Shown piece after piece: positions 34,605 to 43,668 of a stretch of 64,000 nucleotides of DNA (its first letter is position 1; each line of letters opens with the position of its first letter). The notes beneath the pieces are model-generated. The model was not told where the DNA came from. It ran no database searches and saw only the letters and a list, made by a program, of their open reading frames with translations. The stretch is from the NCBI GenBank assembly GCA_035378845.1, contig DAOSUP010000004.1, positions 1-64,000 on the forward strand, given 5' to 3'. A program made the translations under genes and the position numbers. The stretch comes from JAKOUL01 sp035378845. GTDB taxonomy: Bacteria; Dictyoglomota; Dictyoglomia; Dictyoglomales; Dictyoglomaceae.

Positions 34605-37600
34605 TTTGATACCTCCTCCTTTAACTTCCAAGAAAAAACTTGTGAAGCTCCTTTCTCATTCAAAGTCACTCCATATATTATATCAGAGCACTGTGTCAAA
34701 ATAGGGTTATGACTTATAATAATAAATTGATTTTTGTTGCTTAATTTCTTAATTTTCTGTCCAAGAATAACAGCATTTTGATTATCAAGAGCAGCATCTA
34801 CCTCATCCCAAAAGCAGAAATTAACAGGAGCAAGTTCTACAGCAGCAAGAAGAATAGAAATTCCAACTAAGCTTTTTTCACCACCCGAAAGCATCAAAAT
34901 ATTTCGCCAATTTTTTCTTTGAGAAGATACTTTGATAACTATATCGGAAGAAAGAGGATCATTCTCGTTTTCTAAGGATAGAAAAAGATTAGCATTAGGA
35001 AAGAAAAGTTTCCAATTTTCATCAGCTAAATCTTTGAATTTTATAAAAGTCTCAACAAATTTTCTTTCTGCTTCCTCTCTTGTTTCCTTTATAATTTTTC
35101 GCAAATACTCCATAGAGCCTTTTACATCTTCAAGCTGCATAATTAAAGTTTCATACTTATCTTCCTCGTCTTTTAACTTATCCTTTGCAATAAAATTTAT
35201 AGGTCCAAATTTATCCATTTCTTCCAAAAGTTCTCTCTCTAAAGTCTTTAGCTTTTCCTCGCTCAAATTAAACTTTAGCTCTAACTTATCATTAAGAAAA
35301 TTATCTTTTCTCTCCTCTTCTAACTCGGTTATCTTTTTATCAACCTCTTTATAACGCTCTTTTAATATTAATTCCTCTTCTCTCAATCCCTGCAATTTTT
35401 CATTAACCCTTCCAAGTTCTTCTTTGAGATTTTTATTTTCTTCTATTATGTCTTTATTTTTAGCCTCTATCTCTTCTTTTTTCTTTTCATATTCTAAAAG
35501 TTGTAATTCCAAAGATTTAATATTCTCTTCCAGAAGAGAATTACCCTTCTCCAAAGCCAAAATCTCTTCTCTTATTTCTTTTAATCTCTCTATAATCTCT
35601 TTCTCTTTATGCTCCAAATTAATAAGGTCCTTTTCTAATCCTATATGTCCAATTTGCAACTTTTCATATCTTTCCCTTAATTCATCCAGCTCCTTACTTT
35701 CTTGTTTCATCTCTTGTTCTACTAACGCCAATCTTTCTAAAATTGTTTTCCCTTCTCGTTGATAAACCTCAATGACAGATATCTTTCTTAAAATTTCTTC
35801 TTTTTCCCTTTCTTTTTTCTCTAATAAACCTTTTAGACGAACTAATAAAGCATCTAACTTTGTTTTTTTTGCCCTTAGAGATTCCAATATCGTTCTTAAT
35901 TCTAAAATATCTTTTTCTAAAAATTCATTACTCTCCATTAACTCTTTTAATTTATCTTCATTTTCTATGATAGCTTTCTCTGAAGATAGTGTCACTTGAA
36001 TATTGTATCTTACTCCTCCACTTATAGTTCCTGAGGGCAAAAAAACCTCCCCATTAAGAGTAACAATTCTCCAACCCTCTAAAAGAAGCTCCTTGTATTG
36101 AGTTGCAAAAGAAAAGTCATGAAATATAACTACATTTCCTATAAGTCCTTTTACAAGTTTCTCGTATTCAGGAGAATACTTCACTACATCTAAAGCTCTA
36201 ATTGCTACATTTTTAATCTTTTCTGGAATCTCCCTTATTCTTTCATCTCTACAAAGGCTTAAGGGACGAAAAGTTGCCCATCCAAGGTTATTACTTTTTA
36301 AAAAATCAATAAGTTCTTTTGCTGTCCTTTCATTTTCTACCACTATGTCATAAATAGAGTTACCCAGAAGATTATATAGAGCTTCCATATATTCCGATGG
36401 AATTTCTAAAATACCTTTAACTATGTTATAAATTCTATCTCTTTTTTTATTAACAATTTCCCTAACTCCACGAGGATAACTTTCTATAACATCTCCTTTA
36501 AGCTCTAAAAGAAGATTTTTCAACTTTCTAATCTCTATAGAGTTTTTTTCAAAAACTTCTTCTTTTTTATGGAGAATCCTCGTATTATCAATAATTTCTT
36601 TCTCAATTTTTTCTTGATATTTTTGCAATTCAAAAGATCTTTTTCTCCATCTATCTAAGAAAAAGGAAAGTTTTTCCATTTTCCCATTTAACTCAGAGAG
36701 GGAAAGCCTTTCAATATCAGAAAATTCTTTAAAAGATCTTACCCTCTCTTCTAATCTACTTTTCTCAATTAACTTCTCCCGATACGATTTTTCTTTCTCT
36801 TTTATCCCTTCTGATAATTTATCAGTACTTTCTTCTGATATATGTGAAAGATCAGCCATTAATCTTTCTTTTTCTTTTTTTAAATTTAATAATTCTTTCT
36901 GAAGCTTTTCTTCTTCACAAGTAAACTCTTCATGCCTCTTTAAGAAAAGCTCTTTTCTTTCTCTCAATATTTCCTTTTCTATATTTAATCTCTGAATGCA
37001 ATTTTCTATCTCTTTAACTTTTTCTTCTTCTTTATTAATAGAAGTCTCAAGATTATTTAATCTGTTCTGAATTTCTTCTTTTACTTTTGTTAGCCCTGAA
37101 AAAGTTTCTTTGATCTCCCTAATCTTACCTTCAATATCTTCCTTTTCTCTTTTGTTCTTTTCTATACTCCTAATCAATTTTTGCCAGGACAAAAACTTTA
37201 AAGTTTCCTGAACATCCTGAAGCTTATTTTTCAATTCCTCATATTTGATAGCAGTGCTTGCCTCATCTCTTAATACTTCAATATTTTTTATAAGTTCTGC
37301 CTTTTTCTCTTCAAGTTCTCCCCATTTACTTTCTATGGTTTGAAGTTTCACAAGAATTTCTTTTGATTTTTCATGATATCCAGAAATTCCCGCAATACTT
37401 TCAACAATTTCTCTAACCCTACCATCTTCTCTTAAAATTAAACTCTCTATTTCATTCTGCCCTAAAAAAGCAAAACTATACTTTCCTAACCCTAAACCAG
37501 TTAGAAATAATTGAAGATCTTTCAATCTAACGATTTTTCCATTTAAAAGATAACTACTTTCTTCTTCTCTATAGATCTTCCGGGATATGCAATATTCTTC

Positions 37601-37867
37601 ACCATTTACTTGAATATATAGATCTACCTGAGCAAAATTTGAAGGGGAGTAGAATTTATTTCCTCCAAAGATTACCTCATCAGACTTCTCAGCACGTAGC
37701 ATCTTTATCCTTTGTTCTCCCAAAACCCAACGTACTGCATCAAGAATATTACTTTTTCCACTCCCATTAGGACCTGTTATAATTGTAAATGTTTCAGAAA
37801 AAGGAATTTCTGTAGATTCTATAAAGGATTTAAAGTGGGTAAGTTCTATTTTTTTAAGATAAACCAT
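34601..37867 (-). CDS. smc: Chromosome segregation protein SMC
   Basis: Chromosome condensation ATPase, 1088 residues, somewhat shorter than the usual 1150-1190. Walker A GPNGSGKSN is at residues 32-40 and LGEQR follows. Two long coiled coils flank a hinge at about residues 480-640. The C-terminal head has the signature LSGGEKS and Walker B FCFWDEVDAALD. The reduced length appears to be in the coiled coils. The gene overlaps rnc by 14 bases and ends on the ftsY start. The partners scpA and scpB are not in the window. Confidence 0.95.
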   Translation of the reverse strand: MVYLKKIELTHFKSFIESTEIPFSETFTIITGPNGSGKSNILDAVRWVLGEQRIKMLRAEKSDEVIFGGNKFYSPSNFAQVDLYIQVNGEEYCISRKIYREEESSYLLNGKIVRLKDLQLFLTGLGLGKYSFAFLGQNEIESLILREDGRVREIVESIAGISGYHEKSKEILVKLQTIESKWGELEEKKAELIKNIEVLRDEASTAIKYEELKNKLQDVQETLKFLSWQKLIRSIEKNKREKEDIEGKIREIKETFSGLTKVKEEIQNRLNNLETSINKEEEKVKEIENCIQRLNIEKEILRERKELFLKRHEEFTCEEEKLQKELLNLKKEKERLMADLSHISEESTDKLSEGIKEKEKSYREKLIEKSRLEERVRSFKEFSDIERLSLSELNGKMEKLSFFLDRWRKRSFELQKYQEKIEKEIIDNTRILHKKEEVFEKNSIEIRKLKNLLLELKGDVIESYPRGVREIVNKKRDRIYNIVKGILEIPSEYMEALYNLLGNSIYDIVVENERTAKELIDFLKSNNLGWATFRPLSLCRDERIREIPEKIKNVAIRALDVVKYSPEYEKLVKGLIGNVVIFHDFSFATQYKELLLEGWRIVTLNGEVFLPSGTISGGVRYNIQVTLSSEKAIIENEDKLKELMESNEFLEKDILELRTILESLRAKKTKLDALLVRLKGLLEKKEREKEEILRKISVIEVYQREGKTILERLALVEQEMKQESKELDELRERYEKLQIGHIGLEKDLINLEHKEKEIIERLKEIREEILALEKGNSLLEENIKSLELQLLEYEKKKEEIEAKNKDIIEENKNLKEELGRVNEKLQGLREEELILKERYKEVDKKITELEEERKDNFLNDKLELKFNLSEEKLKTLERELLEEMDKFGPINFIAKDKLKDEEDKYETLIMQLEDVKGSMEYLRKIIKETREEAERKFVETFIKFKDLADENWKLFFPNANLFLSLENENDPLSSDIVIKVSSQRKNWRNILMLSGGEKSLVGISILLAAVELAPVNFCFWDEVDAALDNQNAVILGQKIKKLSNKNQFIIISHNPILTQCSDIIYGVTLNEKGASQVFSWKLKEEVSN

Positions 37868-38561
37868 CCTTTAACCTCTTTACCCCATCTTTTGCAGCTT
37901 GAATTTCTGCCTCTCTTTTGGTCTTTCCTACTCCCATAGATATCTTCTCATCTTCCACCCATAGTTCTACATAAAATTTCTTTTCATGCTCTGGTCCTTC
38001 TTCTTTAACCAAAATATACTGAGGTTTTTTACCCTTTCTATAAAGTTGAGTCTGAAGAAGATTTTTCCAGTCTGTTTCAATATTCATTGCTTTTATATCC
38101 TCTCTGAAAATTTTCTCCAAAAAATTCTTTGCATAATCATATCCTTTTTCCAGATAAACAGCACCTACAAAAGATTCAAAGAGATCACAGAGAATAGAAG
38201 TTTTTTCTCTTCCTCCTTGCTTCTCTTCTCCCACCCCTAAGAAAATAAGCTCATTTAATCTTACATTCTTTGCTTTCTTAGCTAACGTCTCCTCCTTTAC
38301 AAGATAAATTCTCATCTGTGTAAGAAGACTTTCTGATGCCTCAGGATATTCTTTAAATAAAAGCTCCGTAATAATTAGATATATGACTGCATCTCCAAGA
38401 AATTCAAGTTTTTGATTATCAGAGCTAAAATCGGAATTTTCATGTTTAAAAGATGGATGGGTCAATGCCTCTCTTAATAAATTAAGATTTTTAAAAGAGA
38501 CCCCTGTCCTTCTTTCTACCTCTTTTCTTAACTCTAACAAATTTATCTTATTCATCTTCAA
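37854..38561 (-). CDS. rnc: Ribonuclease III
   Basis: Double-strand-specific endoribonuclease for rRNA and mRNA processing, 235 residues. The catalytic signature LEFLGDAVI is at about residues 49-57. The second acidic site DLFESFVGAVYLE lies at about 122-134. A double-stranded-RNA-binding domain occupies about 163-232 (KxPQYILVKEEGPEH and a KTKREAEIQAAKDG ending). It overlaps fabF by 14 bases. The acpP-fabF-rnc-smc-ftsY order matches many Firmicutes. Confidence 0.96.
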   Translation of the reverse strand: MKMNKINLLELRKEVERRTGVSFKNLNLLREALTHPSFKHENSDFSSDNQKLEFLGDAVIYLIITELLFKEYPEASESLLTQMRIYLVKEETLAKKAKNVRLNELIFLGVGEEKQGGREKTSILCDLFESFVGAVYLEKGYDYAKNFLEKIFREDIKAMNIETDWKNLLQTQLYRKGKKPQYILVKEEGPEHEKKFYVELWVEDEKISMGVGKTKREAEIQAAKDGVKRLKDGLS

Positions 38562-39792
38562 ATTTTTTGAAGATTAGACTTGCGTTTTGTCCTCCAAAAC
38601 CAAAAGAGTTTTTCAAAGCATACTTTATATCCACTTTTCTAACCACATTTGGTACATAGTCAAGATCACAGTCAGGATCTTTCTCCTCATAGTTTATAGT
38701 AGGATGGACAGTCCCTTCATAGATTGAAAGCACAGTAGCTATAGACTCTACAGCGCCAGCAGCCCCCAAAAGGTGTCCAACCATAGATTTAGTAGAACTT
38801 ATAGGAATTTTATAAGCATACTCTCCAAATATTTTTTTGATTGCTAAAGTTTCTATTTTGTCATTTAACTTAGTAGAGGTACCATGAGCATTTATATAGT
38901 TTATATCCTCTGCACTAATATTTGCATCCTTCAGAGCTCTTTTCATAGATAGAGTAGCACCGTTCCCATCAGGATCTGGCGCAGTAATATGGTAAGCATC
39001 ATCAGAAGCTCCAAATCCTACAATCTCTGCATAAATTCTTGCACCTCTATTTAATGCATGATTCAATTCTTCAAGTATTAAGATACCAGCCCCTTCTCCC
39101 ATTACAAATCCATCTCTTTTTGCATCAAAAGGACGACTTGCTTTTTCGGGAGAGTCATTTCGTGTAGATAATGCTTGTAAAGCACAAAATCCCGCCACTC
39201 CCATAGAAGTTATAGAAGCTTCTGTACCTCCTACTATTGCAAAATCTGTTTCTCCAGAAGCTACTATCCTATAACCTACTCCTACAGCATGAGAACTTGC
39301 TGCACAAGCAGAAACAGGAGCAAAATTAGGTCCTTTAAAGCCAAAAAATATAGATATGTTACCTGCTGCCATATTAATAATCACCATAGGAATCACAAAA
39401 GGACTTATTCTACTTGCTCCCTTTTCAAAAAGTACTTGGAATTGATTTCCTAAAGTTTCAAATCCACCAATACCTGAAGATACAATAACAGCAGTGTTTT
39501 CTTTTTCTTCTTCATTAGGAACCCAGCTTGCATCTTCTAAAGCAAGCTTAGTAGCAGCCACAGCAAATTGAGAGAATCTATCAAGTCTCCTAACTTCTTT
39601 TTTATCAATGAAATCCTCTGGATTAAAGTCTTTAACTTCCCCTGCAATCTTTGTAGAAAAATCGTCTGTGGGAAACTTAGAAATATATGAAATACCAGAT
39701 CTTCCATTTTTCAAGCCTTCCCAAAAAACATCCTTACCAACACCCAGAGGGGATATAACTCCAACACCTGTAACTACAACTCTTCTTTTCAT
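38548..39792 (-). CDS. fabF: 3-oxoacyl-[acyl-carrier-protein] synthase II
   Basis: Condensing enzyme of type II fatty-acid elongation, 414 residues. The catalytic triad is Cys163 (SACAASSHA), His303 (NAHGTSTKLND) and His340 (VGHLLGAAGA). The GFGGQNASLIF ending is typical. It lies downstream of acpP and is separated from it by a 60-base gap holding a strong hairpin, so its expression may be lower than that of acpP. Confidence 0.96.
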   Translation of the reverse strand: MKRRVVVTGVGVISPLGVGKDVFWEGLKNGRSGISYISKFPTDDFSTKIAGEVKDFNPEDFIDKKEVRRLDRFSQFAVAATKLALEDASWVPNEEEKENTAVIVSSGIGGFETLGNQFQVLFEKGASRISPFVIPMVIINMAAGNISIFFGFKGPNFAPVSACAASSHAVGVGYRIVASGETDFAIVGGTEASITSMGVAGFCALQALSTRNDSPEKASRPFDAKRDGFVMGEGAGILILEELNHALNRGARIYAEIVGFGASDDAYHITAPDPDGNGATLSMKRALKDANISAEDINYINAHGTSTKLNDKIETLAIKKIFGEYAYKIPISSTKSMVGHLLGAAGAVESIATVLSIYEGTVHPTINYEEKDPDCDLDYVPNVVRKVDIKYALKNSFGFGGQNASLIFKKFEDE

Positions 39793-39818
39793 TTACTAAA
39801 CCCCCTTTATGAAAGTAA

Positions 39819-39841
39819 GGGTACTGGATAAGCCAGTACCC
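39819..39841 (-). terminator. Intercistronic hairpin between acpP and fabF
   Basis: GGGTACTGG and CCAGTACCC form a perfect 9-bp stem with a five-base loop in the acpP-fabF gap. No long T run follows on the minus strand, so it may be a partial terminator or an mRNA-stabilising end that favours acpP over fabF. Confidence 0.55.
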
Positions 39842-39853
39842 CTTTTGCAAAAA

Positions 39854-40093
39854 TTATATTTTTTTCTCTATATACCTTACTACATCTCCTACTGTTTTGA
39901 ACTTCTCAGCCTCCTCATCTTGCACATTAATACCAAACTCTTCTTCCAATGCCATAATTAACTCTACTGCGTCTAAGGAGTCGGCTCCTAAATCCTCTTG
40001 AATAGAAGAATCCATAGTAACAAGATTCTCATCAACTCTAAGTTGATCTACAATTATCTTCCTAACTTTTTCAAAGATATTAGTCTCATCCAT
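39854..40093 (-). CDS. acpP: Acyl carrier protein
   Basis: Carries growing acyl chains on 4'-phosphopantetheine, 79 residues and acidic. The attachment serine is Ser39 in GADSLDAVELI. The four-helix pattern and the acidic second helix are typical. A GAAGGAGGTGAAG ribosome site lies just upstream. It sits between fabG and fabF and is followed by a hairpin that may boost its message, as ACP is needed in large amounts. Confidence 0.97.
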   Translation of the reverse strand: MDETNIFEKVRKIIVDQLRVDENLVTMDSSIQEDLGADSLDAVELIMALEEEFGINVQDEEAEKFKTVGDVVRYIEKKI

Positions 40094-40141
40094 TCTTCTT
40101 CACCTCCTTCCTTAGAAGTATTTTATCTATAATAAATTTTA

Positions 40142-40882
40142 TTAAATACCAAGCCCTCCATCTATATTTAAAACCACACCAGTTATATAGTTCGCCTCAT
40201 CTGAAGCAAGAAATTTTACAGCAGCAGCTACATCTTCGCAAGTTCCAAATCTCCCTAAGGGAATCTCTTCTAAAATTTTCTTTCTCATCTCTTCTGAAAG
40301 TACAAGAGTCATTTCTGTAGATATAAATCCAGGAGCAATAGCATTCACAGTGATACCTCTTGAAGCAACTTCTCTTGCTACACTTTTAGTAAATCCAATT
40401 ATACCAGCTTTTGCCGACGCATAGTTTGCCTGTCCTATATTACCCTTAAGTCCTACTATTGAAGAGATATTTATTATTCTTCCACTTTTCTGTTTTAGCA
40501 TAATTTTAACCGCAGCTTTAGTACATAAAAATGTTCCCTTTAAATTTGTATTAATTACTTTGTCCCACTCCTCTACTTTCATTCTTAAAAGTAAATTATC
40601 TCTTGTAATACCAGCATTGTTAACAAGTATATCTAACTTTCCCCATTTTTCAAGTAGAAAACTGAACAGCCCTTCTACTTCTTCTTCTATACTCACATCA
40701 GCCTTATAAATTTCCCCTTCTCCACCAAATTCTTTTAATTCCTTTAAGGTTTCTAAAGCTGCTTCTTCATTTCCTTTATAGTTTATAAGAATTTTTGCTC
40801 CTTCTCTGCTTAGAGCAAGAGCAGTAGCTCTACCTATTCCTCTACTTCCTCCTGTAACTAAAGCTACTTTACCATCTAACAT
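40142..40882 (-). CDS. fabG: 3-oxoacyl-[acyl-carrier-protein] reductase
   Basis: NADPH-dependent reductase of fatty-acid elongation, 246 residues, short-chain dehydrogenase fold. The cofactor loop TGGSRGIGRA is at about residues 10-19, NNAG at 88-91, and the catalytic set is Ser141, Tyr154 and Lys158 (YASAK). The C-terminus ITGVVLNIDGG is a FabG hallmark. It overlaps fabD by 7 bases and precedes acpP by 48 bases. Confidence 0.95.
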   Translation of the reverse strand: MLDGKVALVTGGSRGIGRATALALSREGAKILINYKGNEEAALETLKELKEFGGEGEIYKADVSIEEEVEGLFSFLLEKWGKLDILVNNAGITRDNLLLRMKVEEWDKVINTNLKGTFLCTKAAVKIMLKQKSGRIINISSIVGLKGNIGQANYASAKAGIIGFTKSVAREVASRGITVNAIAPGFISTEMTLVLSEEMRKKILEEIPLGRFGTCEDVAAAVKFLASDEANYITGVVLNIDGGLGI

Positions 40883-41808
40883 AATCCTAATACCCCCTTA
40901 ATATTACTTAAATCTTCAGGTTTTTCAAAAGATAGTATTTTAACTTCTGGAGTTATTTTCTTTATAAGTCCTTGGAGAACCCTACCAGAACCTACCTCTA
41001 CAAAACAATCTATCCCAACTTTAGAAAGAGTATTAACAGTCTCAACCCATCTAACAGGATTTGTAAGTTGCATAAGAAGAATCTCTTTAACTTGAGTTCC
41101 TTTTTCTACAAATTCCAAAGTAGTACTGCTCAAAACCTTAATTTTAGGATCTTTAAAGGAAAAATTCTCCAAAAAATTCTTGAAAGGATCTTCTACTTCC
41201 TTCATAAGAGGAGAGTGAAATGGACCGCTTATTGAAAGAGGCACTACCCTTTTTACTTTTTCTTTCATCCTCTCATACCATTTCTCAAAGGCAGATATTT
41301 CTCCCGATAAAACTACCTGATCTGGAGAGTTAAAATTTGAAGTCCATAGATTTTCACCCATTTTTTGAACCTCTATTAAACTTTTTCCTATTTCTTCTAA
41401 ATTTCCTCCAAGTACTGCCCACATTCCACCATTTACTTTATTTGCTACCTCTCCCATTATCTCAGCCCTTTTCTGTATAAGTCTTAAACCCTCTTCAAAA
41501 TTAAAAACCTTTGCAGAGTAGAAAGCAGAATACTCCCCTAAACTGTGTCCTGCCACATATTCAGGAATTATACCATTACTCGTAAGAAAATCTGAAAGCA
41601 TAGCGCTTATTGAAAAAACTGCTGGTTGAGAAACTTTTGTATCTTTTACTAACTCTTCAGGACCTCCTTGTACTTTTTCAATAAAATCTTTGCCAAGAAC
41701 TTTTTCAATACTTTTAAAATAACTCTCAAACTCTCTCTTAGCTAAGAAACTTGAATACATACCTACTGATTGAGATCCTTGACCTGGGAAAACAAAAGCT
41801 AATTTCAT
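40876..41808 (-). CDS. fabD: Malonyl-CoA-ACP transacylase
   Basis: Loads malonate onto ACP, 310 residues. The N-terminal FPGQGSQ (7-13), the nucleophile Ser89 in GHSLGE and the histidine in GPFHSPLM (His about 198) form the active site. Its own promoter lies in the 89-base gap after fabH, so fabD-fabG-acpP and the genes beyond can be transcribed independently of ackA-fabH. Confidence 0.95.
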   Translation of the reverse strand: MKLAFVFPGQGSQSVGMYSSFLAKREFESYFKSIEKVLGKDFIEKVQGGPEELVKDTKVSQPAVFSISAMLSDFLTSNGIIPEYVAGHSLGEYSAFYSAKVFNFEEGLRLIQKRAEIMGEVANKVNGGMWAVLGGNLEEIGKSLIEVQKMGENLWTSNFNSPDQVVLSGEISAFEKWYERMKEKVKRVVPLSISGPFHSPLMKEVEDPFKNFLENFSFKDPKIKVLSSTTLEFVEKGTQVKEILLMQLTNPVRWVETVNTLSKVGIDCFVEVGSGRVLQGLIKKITPEVKILSFEKPEDLSNIKGVLGLC

Positions 41809-41827
41809 GTTTTTCTCTCCTCAATAA

Positions 41828-41855
41828 TTTATAACATTCTCAAAGATCTTATCAA
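41828..41855 (-). promoter_or_regulatory. Internal promoter before fabD
   Basis: On the minus strand TTGATA (41850-41855) and TATAAA (41828-41833) are 16 bases apart, each one base from consensus. It lies in the 89-base fabH-fabD gap, about 20 bases before the fabD ATG. Confidence 0.65.
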
Positions 41856-41897
41856 TTACTTCCCTTTGTTATCTTAAATATCTTTAACATGAAATTT

Positions 41898-42896
41898 TTA
41901 AGCATCAAAATCCATTTCTTTCCACCTTAAGATAGCAGAACCCCAGGATAATCCTGCTCCGAAACCTACCAAAGCTAATATATCTTTATCCTTAATCTTT
42001 TTCTCCAAAATTAACTCTTCAAGAGCAAGCGGTATAGAGGCAGTAGAAGTATTACCATACTTATGAACATTAACAGCTACTTTTTCCATAGGTATTCCAA
42101 GCTTTTCTGCCCCAGCTTGTATAATCCTTATATTCGCTTGATGAGGAACGAGCCAAGATAAATCTTTAGAAGTAAGACCTACCTTTAAAAGAGCTTCCTC
42201 TGTTACTTCCTCTATAGCTTTTACTGAAAATTTAAAAACCTCTCTTCCATTCATCTTAATATAATGAAGTTTTTTATCAAGTACATCTTGAGAGCATGGA
42301 TACCTGGAACATCCACCCGGAATCTCCAAAAGATTTGCTCCTTTCCCATCAAGATGAAGACTCCAAGAAAGAAGTCCATAATTGTCTCCTACTTCTTTCA
42401 ATACTACAGCTCCAGCTCCATCTCCAAAAAGAACACAAGTATTTCTATCCTCCCAATCTATAAATCTTGACATAACTTCTGTACCTACCACCAAAACAGT
42501 CTTTACATCTCCTGTTCTAATAAATTGAGTTCCAGTAATAAAAGCTGAGACAAAACCTGTACAAGCACTTAAAAGATCAAATCCACCTGCATTTTTTGCC
42601 CCAATTTTATACTGGATTAGTGCAGCCATAGAAGGAAAAATCATTTCTAAAGAGCCAGAAGTAACTATAATTATATCAATATCCTCTGGAGTCAGTTTTG
42701 CCATTTTTATTGCCTTTAACGCAGCCTCAGCCCCAAGGTCAGAAGGATTAACTCCATTTTCTGCAATATGCCTTTCTTTTATTCCAGTCCTCGTGGAGAT
42801 CCATTCATCAGAAGTATCCACCATTTTCTCCAAATCAAAGTTAGTAAGAACCTTCGTAGGAACTGCGGTCCCAATTCCTACTATTCCAACTCCCAT
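41898..42896 (-). CDS. fabH: 3-oxoacyl-[acyl-carrier-protein] synthase III
   Basis: Initiates fatty-acid synthesis by condensing acetyl- or branched acyl-CoA with malonyl-ACP, 332 residues. Catalytic residues are Cys112 (SACTGF), His252 (VPHQANIRI) and Asn282 (KYGNTSTASIP). Starter-unit preference cannot be read directly, but the nearby branched-chain amino-acid transporter would suit branched starters. It follows rpmF by 22 bases. The usual neighbour plsX is not between them. Confidence 0.96.
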   Translation of the reverse strand: MGVGIVGIGTAVPTKVLTNFDLEKMVDTSDEWISTRTGIKERHIAENGVNPSDLGAEAALKAIKMAKLTPEDIDIIIVTSGSLEMIFPSMAALIQYKIGAKNAGGFDLLSACTGFVSAFITGTQFIRTGDVKTVLVVGTEVMSRFIDWEDRNTCVLFGDGAGAVVLKEVGDNYGLLSWSLHLDGKGANLLEIPGGCSRYPCSQDVLDKKLHYIKMNGREVFKFSVKAIEEVTEEALLKVGLTSKDLSWLVPHQANIRIIQAGAEKLGIPMEKVAVNVHKYGNTSTASIPLALEELILEKKIKDKDILALVGFGAGLSWGSAILRWKEMDFDA

Positions 42897-42918
42897 AATT
42901 GCACTCCTAAAATACTGC

Positions 42919-43113
42919 CTAAGTTTTTTCTTTTTTCTCTTTTACTGGAAGTACACTTCTTCCATCGTAATATCCACAAAAAGGACAAACTCTATGAGGA
43001 AGAATCATCTTGTGGCAGTGAGAACACTCCACTAAGGTAGTCTCACTTAATTTATATCTTGCCCATCTTCTATCTCTCCGAGTTGTAGAACTTTTTTTCT
43101 TTGGAACTCCCAT
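42919..43113 (-). CDS. rpmF: 50S ribosomal protein L32
   Basis: Small basic ribosomal protein, 64 residues. It starts MGVPKKKSSTTRRDRRWA and has the four-cysteine zinc motif CSHCHK...CPFCGYY (about residues 34-50). It follows the yceD-like gene by two bases, the widespread yceD-rpmF pairing. A GGGAGGAAAA ribosome site precedes the ATG. Confidence 0.96.
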   Translation of the reverse strand: MGVPKKKSSTTRRDRRWARYKLSETTLVECSHCHKMILPHRVCPFCGYYDGRSVLPVKEKKEKT

Positions 43114-43115
43114 TT

Positions 43116-43652
43116 TTATTTTCCTCCCTTTTTATCTAATAACTTTTTAAGAGGCTCCCATCTTGGATCAACTCTATTTTCCTTAGAACATTCACACGGT
43201 CCTAAATTGAGATCATGTCCACACACAGGACATAATCCTTTACAATCAGGACGGCAGAGTGGCTTAACTGGCAAAGAAAGTCTTATATTCTCTTCTACCA
43301 ATGGATCCAAAAACAAACTTTCTTTCTCTAAAACAAATTTAAAATCATCTTCTTGAAGCCTAATTACCTCTCCAGAACTTATCACTCTTTGCATTGGAGC
43401 ATTCCAAAGATAGGTTTCTTCTATCTTTGTTGTAAGGTTATAAGGAAATTCTCTAAGACATCTGCTACATACAAGCTGAATTTTAGTCTTAAAACCACCT
43501 TTCACAAGAACCTCTTTTCCAAGATTGGTTAATTTTAACTTTATATGTACTGGCTCTAAAAAAAATAGATCCGAAAAATGAGGAATAAAATCTTCCTCAA
43601 AAAAAAACTCTTTCCCTACCTCAGAAAAAAGATCTGAAAGATAAATTTCCAC
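43116..43652 (-). CDS. yceD: DUF177 (YceD) family protein with metal-binding cysteines
   Basis: A 178-residue protein of the YceD/DUF177 family, linked in other organisms to 23S rRNA or L32 accumulation. It has CSRCLREF (about residues 82-89), a PLVEENIRLSLPVKPLC segment and CRPDCKGLCPVCG (about 139-151), then CEC. The eight or so cysteines suggest one or two zinc sites. It lies between ackA and rpmF in the usual position. The molecular activity is not established. Confidence 0.85.
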   Translation of the reverse strand: MEIYLSDLFSEVGKEFFFEEDFIPHFSDLFFLEPVHIKLKLTNLGKEVLVKGGFKTKIQLVCSRCLREFPYNLTTKIEETYLWNAPMQRVISSGEVIRLQEDDFKFVLEKESLFLDPLVEENIRLSLPVKPLCRPDCKGLCPVCGHDLNLGPCECSKENRVDPRWEPLKKLLDKKGGK

Positions 43653-43668
43653 TTAAATCACCCTCTTT

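Noticed and set aside
35424..35999. Open frames on the plus strand opposite smc (and similar ones opposite rpoB, rpoC, fusA, ackA, groEL)
   Set aside because: They are antisense to strong conserved genes, have low-complexity Ser/Phe/Leu-rich translations and lack ribosome sites.
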